Assembly (NCBI RefSeq): GCF_013375535.1
Contig: NZ_JABXJG010000001.1
Span: forward strand, 1,302,001-1,366,000
Direction of reading: 5' to 3'
Length of the DNA stretch: 64,000 nt
Origin: Sphingobium sp. 15-1
GTDB lineage: Bacteria; Pseudomonadota; Alphaproteobacteria; Sphingomonadales; Sphingomonadaceae
Shown: in pieces, positions 18,124 through 26,296 of the stretch
Layout of the letters: every line of letters begins with the position of its first letter
How positions within the stretch are numbered: the first letter of the stretch is position 1
The notes under the pieces: generated by a model
Database searches by the model: none
What the model saw: the letters and a program-made list of their open reading frames with translations, nothing else
Told to the model about the DNA's origin: nothing
Program-made: the position numbers and the translations under genes

Positions 18124-18321
18124 GGCATAATCTCCTGCTACGCGCCTGCGCAGTAAAATAGGGTAGCGCCGCGGCATTTGTTGCAGTTGCGCCGGAAAGA
18201 CTGCGCGATATTCTTCCAAAAAAAATGCTAACGCAGCAGCCAATGCTTGTGGGCCGCCCCTAATGTCCGGATCACTGATTCATGACCAAAGGCGGCCCCT
18301 AACCGCCAAGGAGCAAGACGC

Positions 18322-19194
18322 ATGGCGACAGGCATAGAGGCGATGGTGGACCTGCGGCGCATGACCGCAGAGGATTTGGCCGCCGCCCACGACCTATCCC
18401 ACGAACAGAAATGGCCCCACCGGATCGAGGATTGGGAGATGCTGTTCCAGCTTGGCTTCGGCTATGTGGCGGAGCGCGACGGGCCGGACAATCGGCGCGA
18501 AGTCATCGGCACCGCCATGGCCTGGCTCTATGGCGATGACGCCGCGACGCTGGGCATGGTGATTGTCTCTCCCCGCGCACAGGGCATGGGCATCGGCCGG
18601 CGCCTGATGGATGCGGTGCTGCACGATCTGGGTGACCGCACGGTAATGCTGAACGCCACTGACGAGGGGATGCCGCTTTATCGCAAGCTGGGTTTCGCGC
18701 CCGTCGGCCCCGTGTTCCAGCATCAGGGCGCGGCCTTCGCCGTCCCCATGGCGGAACTTATCCCCGACGAGCGCGTCCGCCCGTTGGGAAGCAAGGATAT
18801 GGATGTGCTGCGCGACCTCGCTGCCCAAGCGACCGGGATGAACCGCGACGCGCTGCTCGACGCGCTGGTGCCGGGCGCGCAGGGCGTGGTGCTGACCCGC
18901 AGCAATGAGCCGGTCGGCTTCGCCCTCTTCCGCCGCTTCGGGCGCGGCTATGTCGTCGGGCCGACCATCGCGCCCGACACCGGCGGCGCGAAGGCGCTGA
19001 TCTCGCACTGGCTGGGGTCCAACAGCGGCATCTTCTGCCGGCTCGACGTGCCGGAGGAAAGCGGCCTGTCGGGCTGGCTGGACGAACTTGGCCTGCCCTG
19101 CGTCGGCCGCGTCATGCGCATGGTGCGCGGCGAGCCGGTCGCGGCCCCTTCCACCTTCCAAACCTTCTCTCTCACGACGCAGGCCCTCGGATGA
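18322..19194 (+). CDS. GNAT family N-acetyltransferase, two-domain
   Basis: This is a 290-residue protein. The N-terminal GNAT domain (about residues 1-140) has the acetyl-CoA loop SPRAQGMGIGRRLMDA, followed by LYRKLGFAPVG. The C-terminal half resembles the second, GNAT-like domain of this subfamily, with GRGYVVGPTIAPD. It starts after an AAGGAG site and is divergent from the aldehyde dehydrogenase across 198 bp. Its stop overlaps the succinate-semialdehyde dehydrogenase start (ATGA). The coupling suggests a role in the same amine or amino acid pathway, for example acetylating an intermediate; this is inference. Confidence 0.78.
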   Translation: MATGIEAMVDLRRMTAEDLAAAHDLSHEQKWPHRIEDWEMLFQLGFGYVAERDGPDNRREVIGTAMAWLYGDDAATLGMVIVSPRAQGMGIGRRLMDAVLHDLGDRTVMLNATDEGMPLYRKLGFAPVGPVFQHQGAAFAVPMAELIPDERVRPLGSKDMDVLRDLAAQATGMNRDALLDALVPGAQGVVLTRSNEPVGFALFRRFGRGYVVGPTIAPDTGGAKALISHWLGSNSGIFCRLDVPEESGLSGWLDELGLPCVGRVMRMVRGEPVAAPSTFQTFSLTTQALG

Positions 19195-20654
19195 CACTCT
19201 CCCTCGACAACCCATCGCTGCTGATCGAACGCGCTTATATCGGCGGCGAATGGGTCGGCGCTCAGGCCGGCGCGACCCTGCCGGTCGACAATCCCGCGAC
19301 TGGAGCGATCATCGGCACCGTACCCGACTGCCGGGAGGCGGATACCGAGGCCGCCGTCGCCGCCGCCGAAGCCGCCTGGCCCGCATGGCGCGCAAAGACC
19401 GCCGCCGAACGCGCCGCGCTGCTGGAGCGCTGGAACGCGCTGGTGCTGGACAATATCACCGACCTCGCCCGGATCATGACCGCCGAACAGGGCAAGCCGA
19501 TCGCGGAATCCGAAGGCGAAATCCGCTACGCCGCCAGCTTCATCAAATGGTTCGCGGAGGAAGCCCGCCGGATCGAGGGCGGCATCGTCCCCGCGCCGGA
19601 AGCCAATCGCCGTATCCTCGTGATGAAGGAGCCGGTCGGCGTTTCCGCTGCGATCACGCCCTGGAATTTCCCGGCGGCGATGATCACCCGCAAATGCGCC
19701 CCTGCCTTGGCGGCGGGCTGCCCGGTGGTGATCAAGCCTTCGGAACTCACCCCCTATACCGCGTTGGCGCTGGTGAAGCTGGCGGAGGAAGCGGGCTTCC
19801 CGGCGGGCGTCATCAACATGCTGACCGGCGACGCGGCCGCGATCGGCGGGGTGATGACCGGCAGCCCCATCGTGCGCAAATTGTCCTTCACCGGCTCCAC
19901 CCGCGTCGGGTCGCTGCTGATGCGCCAATCCGCCGACACCATCAAGCGGCTGAGCCTGGAACTGGGCGGCAATGCGCCGCTGGTCGTGTTCGACGATGCC
20001 GATCTCGACCTTGCCGTCGCCAGCACCATGGCGAGCAAGTTCCGCAATGCCGGGCAGACCTGCGTGTGCGCGAACAGGATATTGGTGCAGGACGGCGTTT
20101 ATGAGGCCTTTGCGGAAAAGCTGGCCAAGGCCGTCTCCGCTTTGAAGGTCGCGCCGGGCGATCAGCCGGGCAGCACCATCGGCCCGCTGATCAACGCCGC
20201 CGCCGTCGACAAGGTGAAGGCCCATGTCGAGGACGCCCTGTCCCACGGCGCGAAAATCTTCGCCCAGGCGCCCGAAGGCGCGACCGGCGAGCGCTTTGCC
20301 ACGCCCGTCGTGCTGACCGGCGCGACCCGCGACATGCGGCTAGCGGAAGAAGAGACTTTTGGCCCCGTCGCGCCGCTGTTCCGCTTCACCCATGAGGAGG
20401 AAGGGATCGAACTCGCCAACGCCACCAGCTATGGCCTTGCCAGCTATTTCTACACCGAAAATCTCCACCGCGCCTTCCGCGTGGCGGAGCGGTTGGAAGC
20501 GGGCATGGTCGCGCTCAACACCGGCGGGATTTCGATGGAAATGGCGCCCTTCGGCGGGGTCAAGATGTCCGGCCTCGGCCGCGAAGGCGCGCATCTGGGG
20601 ATCGAGGAATATCTGGAGGCCAAGGCTTTCCATGTCGGTGGGTTGAAGCTCTAG
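19191..20654 (+). CDS. gabD: NAD(P)-dependent succinate-semialdehyde dehydrogenase
   Basis: This 487-residue aldehyde dehydrogenase is of the GabD type. It has ITPWNFPAAMI, the Glu motif LELGGNAPLVVFDDADLD and the catalytic Cys in NAGQTCVCANRILV. It also has the C-terminal GISMEMAPFGGVKMSGLGRE segment, characteristic of succinate/glutarate-semialdehyde dehydrogenases. Such enzymes convert succinate or glutarate semialdehyde to the dicarboxylate in the cytoplasm, feeding the TCA cycle. It overlaps the GNAT gene by four bases. With the class III aminotransferase at 22148 it fits degradation of a diamine or omega-amino acid. The symbol rests on motif similarity. Confidence 0.85.
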   Translation: MTLSLDNPSLLIERAYIGGEWVGAQAGATLPVDNPATGAIIGTVPDCREADTEAAVAAAEAAWPAWRAKTAAERAALLERWNALVLDNITDLARIMTAEQGKPIAESEGEIRYAASFIKWFAEEARRIEGGIVPAPEANRRILVMKEPVGVSAAITPWNFPAAMITRKCAPALAAGCPVVIKPSELTPYTALALVKLAEEAGFPAGVINMLTGDAAAIGGVMTGSPIVRKLSFTGSTRVGSLLMRQSADTIKRLSLELGGNAPLVVFDDADLDLAVASTMASKFRNAGQTCVCANRILVQDGVYEAFAEKLAKAVSALKVAPGDQPGSTIGPLINAAAVDKVKAHVEDALSHGAKIFAQAPEGATGERFATPVVLTGATRDMRLAEEETFGPVAPLFRFTHEEEGIELANATSYGLASYFYTENLHRAFRVAERLEAGMVALNTGGISMEMAPFGGVKMSGLGREGAHLGIEEYLEAKAFHVGGLKL

Positions 20655-20668
20655 CCCCTCGCCCTTTT

Positions 20669-20759
20669 GTGTTCCTGCGAAGGCATTCGAACGAGACGAG
20701 TGGCGCATGAGAACACAGGCCCACCGTCAGAACTGGGCTCCTGCCTACGCAGGAGCACG
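20669..20759. repeat. Palindromic intergenic element, family P1, variant copy
   Basis: The right arm CTCCTGCCTACGCAGGAGCA is intact but the left arm (TTCCTGCGAAGGCATTCGAA) has decayed. The centre contains TTCGAACGAGACGAGTGGC, shared with the copy at 26201-26291 and absent from the other copies, so these two form a subfamily. Confidence 0.8.
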
Positions 20760-20791
20760 CTGCTTATTTCTCAGGCGAAGGAAAAACCGCC

Positions 20792-21862
20792 ATGGCACGC
20801 AACTACAGCATCTCCGTCATCCCCGGCGACGGCATCGGCAAGGAAGTCATGCCCGAGGGCATCCGCGTGCTGGAGCGCGCCGCCAGCCTCTACGGCTTCA
20901 CCATCGAGCAGAAATGGCACGACTTCGCCTGCTGCGACTATTACGCCAGGCACGGCCAGATGATGCCCGACGACTGGAAGGAACGGATCGGCAACCCGGA
21001 CGCCATCTTCTTCGGCGCGGTGGGCTGGCCCGATACGGTGCCGGATCATGTTTCGCTCTGGGGGTCGCTGCTCCAGTTCCGGCGGGAATATGATCAATAT
21101 GTCAACTTGCGACCGGTGCGCCTGATGCCGGGCGTCCCCTGCCCGCTGGCGGGGCGCGAGCCGGGCGACATCGACTTCTGGGTCGTGCGCGAGAATACGG
21201 AGGGCGAATATAGCTCGGTCGGCGGCAAGATGTTTCCCGGCACGCCCCGCGAGGTCGTGATCCAGGAAACGGTGATGACCCGCCATGGCACGGATCGGGT
21301 TCTCCGCTACGCCTTCGAGCTGGCGGCGACGCGGGAGCGCAAGCATGTCACCTCCGCCACCAAGTCCAACGGCATCGCCATCACCATGCCCTGGTGGGAC
21401 GAACGGGTGGAGGAGATGGCGAAAAACTATCCCACCGTCACCCATGACAAATATCATATCGACATATTGACCGCGCAGTTCGTGCTGAACCCGGATCGCT
21501 TCGATGTGGTGGTAGCATCCAACCTGTTCGGGGACATTCTCTCCGATCTCGGCCCGGCCTGCACCGGGACGATTGGCGTGGCGCCCTCAGGCAATATCAA
21601 CCCGGATCGCACCGCGCCCTCGCTGTTCGAGCCGGTTCATGGCTCGGCGCCGGATATTGCGGGTAAGGGGATCGCCAATCCGGTCGGCCAGATCTGGTCG
21701 GCGGCGATGATGCTGGAACATCTGGGCGAAGCCGAAGCCGCCGCCGGGATCATGCGGGCTGTGGAAACTGTGCTGGCGGAGCCGAGCCTGCGGACGGGCG
21801 ATCTCAAGGGTAAGGCGAATACGGTGGAGTGCGGCAAGGCAATTGCCGAGGCGCTGGCCTAA
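20792..21862 (+). CDS. ttuC: Tartrate / D-malate dehydrogenase
   Basis: This is a 356-residue member of the isocitrate/isopropylmalate dehydrogenase family. It begins SISVIPGDGIGKEVMPEGIR. VRENTEGEYSSVGG, KSNGIAITMPWWDE, the metal-binding ASNLFGDILSDL and the NAD-site EPVHGSAPDIAGKG are all present. The FFGAVGWPDTVPDH and FRREYDQYVNLRP segments place it with tartrate dehydrogenase/decarboxylase (TtuC/YeaU) rather than LeuB. It oxidises tartrate or D-malate using NAD and Mn or Mg ions. An AGGA site lies nine bases upstream. A palindromic element follows the stop and probably ends transcription. Confidence 0.87.
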   Translation: MARNYSISVIPGDGIGKEVMPEGIRVLERAASLYGFTIEQKWHDFACCDYYARHGQMMPDDWKERIGNPDAIFFGAVGWPDTVPDHVSLWGSLLQFRREYDQYVNLRPVRLMPGVPCPLAGREPGDIDFWVVRENTEGEYSSVGGKMFPGTPREVVIQETVMTRHGTDRVLRYAFELAATRERKHVTSATKSNGIAITMPWWDERVEEMAKNYPTVTHDKYHIDILTAQFVLNPDRFDVVVASNLFGDILSDLGPACTGTIGVAPSGNINPDRTAPSLFEPVHGSAPDIAGKGIANPVGQIWSAAMMLEHLGEAEAAAGIMRAVETVLAEPSLRTGDLKGKANTVECGKAIAEALA

Positions 21863-21998
21863 AAATCCTCCCTACGCGAAGCGTGGGGAGGGGGACCACC
21901 CGTAGGGTGGTGGAGGGGAATTGGGCTGACGTTGCTCATTTCCCCTCCGTCAGCGCTACGCGCTGCCACCTCCCCATCTTACGATGGGGAGGATTTTT
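21863..21998. repeat. Long inverted repeat (ATCCTCCC...GGGAGGAT type)
   Basis: AAAATCCTCCC at the left edge pairs with GGGGAGGATTTTT at the right edge, about 110 bases apart. Internal GC-rich inverted blocks (CACCCGTAGGGTGG, GTCAGCGCTACGCGCTG) fold as smaller hairpins. The right arm ends in a T run, so it may terminate the tartrate dehydrogenase transcript. The rest of the gap to 22147 shows nothing clear. Confidence 0.8.
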
Positions 21999-22147
21999 GT
22001 GTCCGTTCTCCCTCCCTACCCCACAGCACAAAATGCTGCCCTGCTTCCTCAAAAAACCGCGTCCCTTTCATCACCTCCCTCAAATTGGCGCATCCGACCG
22101 CGGACGGGGGATAGTCTCTCCCTATAAACAACACCGCGAGTTTCCTG

Positions 22148-23533
22148 ATGACGCTGACTCCCAACCGGTCCCTGATCGACATCGACCGCGATCACCTGAT
22201 CCACCCCGTCACTTCCTTCCGCGGCCATGAAGCGCGCGGGGCGACCCTGCTGCAAAGCGGCAAGGGCATGTGGCTGACGGACATGGACGGCAATGAACTG
22301 CTGGACGCCTTCGCCGGCCTGTGGTGCGTCAATGTCGGTTACGGGCAGGAAAGCATCGTCGAAGCCGCCGCGCAGCAGATGCGTCAGCTTCCCTACGCCA
22401 CCGGCTATTTCCATTTCGGCAGCGAACCGGCGGTCAGGCTTGCCCAGAAGCTGGTCGACCTCAGCCCCGGGGGGCTGGAGCATGTCTATTTCACGCTCGG
22501 CGGCTCCGACGCGGTGGACAGCGCCATCCGTTACATCGTCCATTATTTCAACGCCATAGGCCGCCCGGACAAGAAGCAGTTCATCGCCCTGGAACGCGGC
22601 TATCACGGCTCCAGCACGACCGGTTCCGGCCTCACCGCGCTGGCCAATTTCCACCGCAATTTCGACCTGCCGCGCCCCTGGCAGCATCATCTGCCGTCGC
22701 CCTACCCCTATCGAAGCGACCTGACCGATGACGCCGCGATCATCGCCCGCTCCGTCCAGCAGTTGAAGGACAAGGTGGCGGAACTGGGCGCGGACAATGT
22801 CGCCGCCTTCTTCTGCGAACCGATCCAGGGTTCCGGCGGCGTCATCGTGCCCCCCCGAGGCTGGCTGAAGGCCATGCGGGAAGCCTGCACGCAGCTCGAC
22901 ATCCTGTTCGTGGTGGATGAGGTCATCACCGGCTTTGGCCGCACCGGGCCGCTTTTCGCCTGCGATGCGGAAGATGTGTCGCCCGACCTCATGACGCTCG
23001 CCAAGGGCCTCACCGCCGGTTATGTGCCGATGGGCGCGGTTCTCATGTCGGACAAAATATATCAGGGCATTGCCGACGGCGCCGCGCCCGAGCTCGCCAT
23101 CGGCCATGGCATGACCTATTCGGGCCATCCGGTGAGTGCGGCCGTGGGACTGGAAGTGCTGCGCCTCTACACCGAGGGTGGCATCCTCGCCAACGGCCAG
23201 AGCGTGGCGACGCGATTCGACGCGGGGTTGGCGGGTCTGCTCGACCATCCGCTGGTGGGCGACACGCGCGGGCGCGGCCTGCTCGGCGCGATCGAGCTGG
23301 TGGCGGACAAGGCGACCAAGGAACGCTTCGATCCCGCCCTCAAAATCCCCGACCGGCTGTTCGCCCAGGGCTACAGGAACGGCGTCATCTTCCGCTCCTT
23401 CCCGGACAATATCATTGGCCTCGCCCCGGCGCTCTGCGCGTCGGACGCGGAGATGGACGAGATTTTCGCACGCATTCGCAGGACACTGGACGATCTGCTT
23501 GAAGAAGCGGATATTCGTGCGGCGGTGGGATAA
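22148..23533 (+). CDS. Class III PLP-dependent aminotransferase (omega-amine:pyruvate type)
   Basis: This is a 461-residue fold-type I aminotransferase. Substrate-binding WCVNVGYGQ is near residue 59, the cofactor loop GGSDAVDSAIRY near 117, and RGYHGSSTTGSGLT near 150. The aspartate motif FVVDEVITGFGRTG precedes the PLP lysine in LMTLAKGLTAGYVPMG. It is closest in pattern to putrescine/omega-amino acid:pyruvate aminotransferases (SpuC-like). It would convert a terminal amine to an aldehyde, the substrate for the aldehyde dehydrogenases in this block. The ribosome site is weak. An Lrp regulator starts 21 bases downstream. Confidence 0.87.
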   Translation: MTLTPNRSLIDIDRDHLIHPVTSFRGHEARGATLLQSGKGMWLTDMDGNELLDAFAGLWCVNVGYGQESIVEAAAQQMRQLPYATGYFHFGSEPAVRLAQKLVDLSPGGLEHVYFTLGGSDAVDSAIRYIVHYFNAIGRPDKKQFIALERGYHGSSTTGSGLTALANFHRNFDLPRPWQHHLPSPYPYRSDLTDDAAIIARSVQQLKDKVAELGADNVAAFFCEPIQGSGGVIVPPRGWLKAMREACTQLDILFVVDEVITGFGRTGPLFACDAEDVSPDLMTLAKGLTAGYVPMGAVLMSDKIYQGIADGAAPELAIGHGMTYSGHPVSAAVGLEVLRLYTEGGILANGQSVATRFDAGLAGLLDHPLVGDTRGRGLLGAIELVADKATKERFDPALKIPDRLFAQGYRNGVIFRSFPDNIIGLAPALCASDAEMDEIFARIRRTLDDLLEEADIRAAVG

Positions 23534-23554
23534 GAAAACGGGGGAGCAAGGCAT

Positions 23555-24049
23555 ATGTTGGGTGGCCCAAGACTGGACCGGATCGACCTCAAGATCCTGA
23601 CGCAGCTTCAGCAATCCGGCCGCATCACCAATGTCGAGCTGGCCGATGCGGTGGGCCTGTCGCCCAGCCCCTGCCTGACGCGCGTGAAACGGCTGGAGAA
23701 GGCGGGCTACATCACCGGCTATGGCGCGCATATCAACCTGCACAAGCTGGGCGAGTTTCTAACCGTCTTCACCGAAGTCACCCTGACCGAGCATCGGGCG
23801 GGTGACTTTTCCCGTTTCGAAACCCGCATCCGCAAGCTGGACGAGATCGTCGAATGCCATCTGGTCAGCGGCGGATATGATTATCTGCTGAAATTCGTGA
23901 CGCGCGGCGTGGCGCATTATCAGTCGATCATCGAAGGGATGCTGGAAAGCGACTATGGGATCGAGAAATATTTCAGCTATGTCGTGATCAAATCGCCCTT
24001 CATCAAACATCATTATCCGATTCAGCATCTGTTCGGTGAGCAAAAATGA
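23555..24049 (+). CDS. Lrp/AsnC family transcriptional regulator
   Basis: This is a 164-residue protein. The N-terminal winged helix-turn-helix (LDRIDLKILTQLQQSGRITNVELADAVGLSPSPCLTRVKRLEKAGYI pattern, residues 4-52) is followed by a RAM ligand-binding domain with VECHLVSGGYDYLLKF. Lrp-family proteins bind amino acids and regulate nearby transport or catabolic genes. It lies between the aminotransferase and the M20 hydrolase and overlaps the latter by ATGA. It is therefore likely the local regulator of the catabolic block, with an amino acid or amine as effector. Confidence 0.9.
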   Translation: MLGGPRLDRIDLKILTQLQQSGRITNVELADAVGLSPSPCLTRVKRLEKAGYITGYGAHINLHKLGEFLTVFTEVTLTEHRAGDFSRFETRIRKLDEIVECHLVSGGYDYLLKFVTRGVAHYQSIIEGMLESDYGIEKYFSYVVIKSPFIKHHYPIQHLFGEQK

Positions 24050-25188
24050 TCGACGACCTGCTCGAACCCCTGATTGCCTTTCGCCGCGATATTCACGCGC
24101 ACCCTGAACTGGGTTTTTGCGAGCATCGGACGGCCAGGCGGATCGCGGAGCAGCTTCGGGCGCTGGGGCTGGAGGTGCATGAGGGGATCGGCGGCACCGG
24201 CGTCGTCGCGGTGCTGAAAAACGGTTCGTCCGGGCGCAGCATCGGCCTGCGCGCCGACATGGACGCCCTGCCGATCCATGAGCAGACCAACCTGCCCTAT
24301 GCCAGCAAGACGCAAGGCTCTTTCCACGGCTGCGGGCATGACGGGCATGTCGCGATGCTGCTGGGCGCGGCGCAGCATCTGGCGCGCAGCCGAAATTTCG
24401 ACGGCACGGTGAATTTCTTCTTCCAGCCCGCCGAAGAGGGGCTGGGCGGCGCCCGCGAAATGGTGAAGGAGGGGCTGTTCGACCGCTTCCCCTGCGACCG
24501 GGTGTTCGGGCTGCACAATTGGCCGGATCTGCCCGCTGGCACCATCGCCACCCGCCCCGGCCCGATCATGGGCGCGGCCGACAAGTTCGAGATCGCGCTG
24601 GAAGGGCGCGGCGGCCATGCGGCGATCCCGCAGGACACGCCCGACGCGATCCTCGCTTCCGCCAGCCTGGTTTCTCAGTTGAACACCATCGTGGCGCGCC
24701 GCATTCCGGCGAGCTCCTCGGCAGTGCTTTCGGTCACGCAGATCAACGGCGGCCATGCGCATAATGTGATCCCGGCGGTGGTGAAGGTCGTCGGCACGGT
24801 GCGCACCTTCGACCCGGCGGTGCAGGACGTGATCGAGGACGCCATCCGCAAGATTACGGCGGGCGTGGCGCTGGCCCATGACGTCACCGCAACCGTCGAT
24901 TATGACCGCTATTACCCCGCCACCATCAACGACGCCGAGGCCGCGCAGGAAGCGCTGACCGCCGCCGCGACCGTGGGTCATACAGAGCTTGCGCCGGAAC
25001 CCGCCTTCACCTCGGAGGATTTCGCCTTCATGCTCCGGGCCTGCAAGGGCGCCTATATCTGGCTCGGACAGGCTAGGCCGGAAGGATCGGTGCCGCTGCA
25101 CAATCCCCATTATGATTTCAACGACGATGTTCTGGGCCTGGGTATCCGGCTGCACGTCGCGCTGGTCGAGCAGCATCTCGCCCGATAA
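24046..25188 (+). CDS. M20 family amidohydrolase (hippurate hydrolase / N-acyl amino acid hydrolase-like)
   Basis: This is a 380-residue metallopeptidase-fold hydrolase. FRRDIHAHPELGF opens the protein and the metal ligands lie in GLRADMDALP and FHGCGHDGHVAMLLG. The catalytic Glu pair is in FQPAEEGLGG, and ALEGRGGHAAIPQ marks the dimerisation domain. Family members cleave N-acyl bonds of hippurate, indole-acetyl amino acids or N-acetyl amino acids. Coupling to the Lrp gene suggests it releases the amino acid that the rest of the block degrades. A palindromic element follows. Confidence 0.88.
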   Translation: MIDDLLEPLIAFRRDIHAHPELGFCEHRTARRIAEQLRALGLEVHEGIGGTGVVAVLKNGSSGRSIGLRADMDALPIHEQTNLPYASKTQGSFHGCGHDGHVAMLLGAAQHLARSRNFDGTVNFFFQPAEEGLGGAREMVKEGLFDRFPCDRVFGLHNWPDLPAGTIATRPGPIMGAADKFEIALEGRGGHAAIPQDTPDAILASASLVSQLNTIVARRIPASSSAVLSVTQINGGHAHNVIPAVVKVVGTVRTFDPAVQDVIEDAIRKITAGVALAHDVTATVDYDRYYPATINDAEAAQEALTAAATVGHTELAPEPAFTSEDFAFMLRACKGAYIWLGQARPEGSVPLHNPHYDFNDDVLGLGIRLHVALVEQHLAR

Positions 25189-25212
25189 CGGCTTCAGCCG
25201 ATCCAGCCATCT

Positions 25213-25307
25213 TCGTCACCCCGGGCTTGACCCGGGGTCCCGCTATTTGTCGCTCGGCGCAAGTGAAGAAAGGCGAGCGGGACCCCGGGTCAAGCCCGGG
25301 GTGACGA
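25213..25307. repeat. Inverted repeat between convergent M20 and copB2 genes
   Basis: The left arm TCGTCACCCCGGGCTTGACC (25213-25232, continuing CCGGGGTCCCGC) is repeated as its inverse ending at 25307. The arms are about 31 bases and nearly perfect, and each arm also folds on CCCGGG-type cores. This CCCGGGCTTGACCCGGG motif is a common alphaproteobacterial intergenic palindrome. It may serve as a two-way terminator. Confidence 0.85.
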
Positions 25308-25344
25308 TGGGTAGGGCTTGGTCGTCCATCCATTCCTTCCGAAT

Positions 25345-26052
25345 TCACAAACTGAACCCGAACCCCATCACCGCCACGGTCGACTTCACCGCCTCCCCCT
25401 GCGACCGCGCCAGCGTCCGCGTCTCGCCCAGCAACCGCTCATGCACCACGCCCGCATAGGCGTTGATCTTGTCCGTCAGCCGATAGCGCAAGCGCACCGT
25501 CGCCTCGCCTTCGGTGAAGCCCGGCCGTATCGCTTCCGCATCGATGCTTTGCGCCGACCAGCCGACCGCCACGCGCGGCTCCAGATAAAGCCGCCCGGTG
25601 ATCGGCAGGGCATAGATGACCTGCGCTTCCCCGGTCAGATTCCCCTTGTCCGACAGAAAGGCATAGCTTTCCCAGCTCATCCGCGAACCGACCTGCCCCT
25701 GGATTCCGACGACGGCATGGGCGTCACGCGGATGGGGCTTGAAATCCTTCCGCACCCCCGCCAGCAGCACGGTATTTTCCCCGATGGTGCGGCCATAGAA
25801 GAGCCGCGCCTGAACCTCGTCGATCTGCCCGTTGAGCGCGCCGCCCCCTTGGAACACCAGCATCGCCTGATTGGTGGAATCGCCATAGGAGAATGTCCCA
25901 TCCCACAGGAAAGCGTCGCCCTGATCACCCGTACGCATCTCGATCAGGTCGAAGCCGCCGCTGAGCGACGCCGCATCCTCATCCTGCGCCATGGCAGGAA
26001 CCGCCCACAGCGCGCAGGCGCAGAAAAAAAGGCCCGGTAAGGCAAAGCGCAC
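25345..26052 (-). CDS. copB2: Copper resistance protein B-like outer-membrane protein (second copy)
   Basis: This is a 235-residue predicted outer-membrane beta-barrel. It has a signal peptide (MRFALPGLFFCACALWAV, ending AMA-QD) and the CopB barrel pattern. Matching features are ARLFYGRTIGENTVLLAGVR, AVVGIQGQ, WESYAFLSDKGNLTGEAQVIYALPITGRL-type strands, and a C-terminal aromatic. It lacks the Met/His-rich N-terminal segment of the true CopB upstream, so it may keep the barrel but not that metal-binding region. It lies 244 bp downstream of copB, separated by a palindromic repeat. Whether it is read from the copA promoter is unclear. Confidence 0.8.
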   Translation of the reverse strand: MRFALPGLFFCACALWAVPAMAQDEDAASLSGGFDLIEMRTGDQGDAFLWDGTFSYGDSTNQAMLVFQGGGALNGQIDEVQARLFYGRTIGENTVLLAGVRKDFKPHPRDAHAVVGIQGQVGSRMSWESYAFLSDKGNLTGEAQVIYALPITGRLYLEPRVAVGWSAQSIDAEAIRPGFTEGEATVRLRYRLTDKINAYAGVVHERLLGETRTLARSQGEAVKSTVAVMGFGFSL

Positions 26053-26200
26053 AAGTCTACCCTAAATGCTTTGTCGTTCAGCGGAGACTAGGAGACGCGG
26101 AGCGGCGTATACGTGCGAAGGACGGGCGCCGCGCCATCAATCATGACAAGTTGTCGCCGGATGGCAGCAGATCGTGCCGCGCTTCAACTATAGAGCTTTC

Positions 26201-26291
26201 ATGCTCCTGCGAAGGCACTCGAACGAGACAAGCGGCTCGTGAGAGCCAAGCCCCGCCGTTTGAACTGGGCTCCTGCCTTCGCAGGAGCATG
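26201..26291. repeat. Palindromic intergenic element, family P1, variant copy
   Basis: ATGCTCCTGCGAAGG on the left and CCTTCGCAGGAGCAT on the right are inverses. The centre contains TCGAACGAGACAAGCGGC, shared with the 20669 copy. It lies in the 244-bp gap between copB2 and copB; the remainder of that gap holds nothing I can identify. Confidence 0.85.
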
Positions 26292-26296
26292 CTTGC

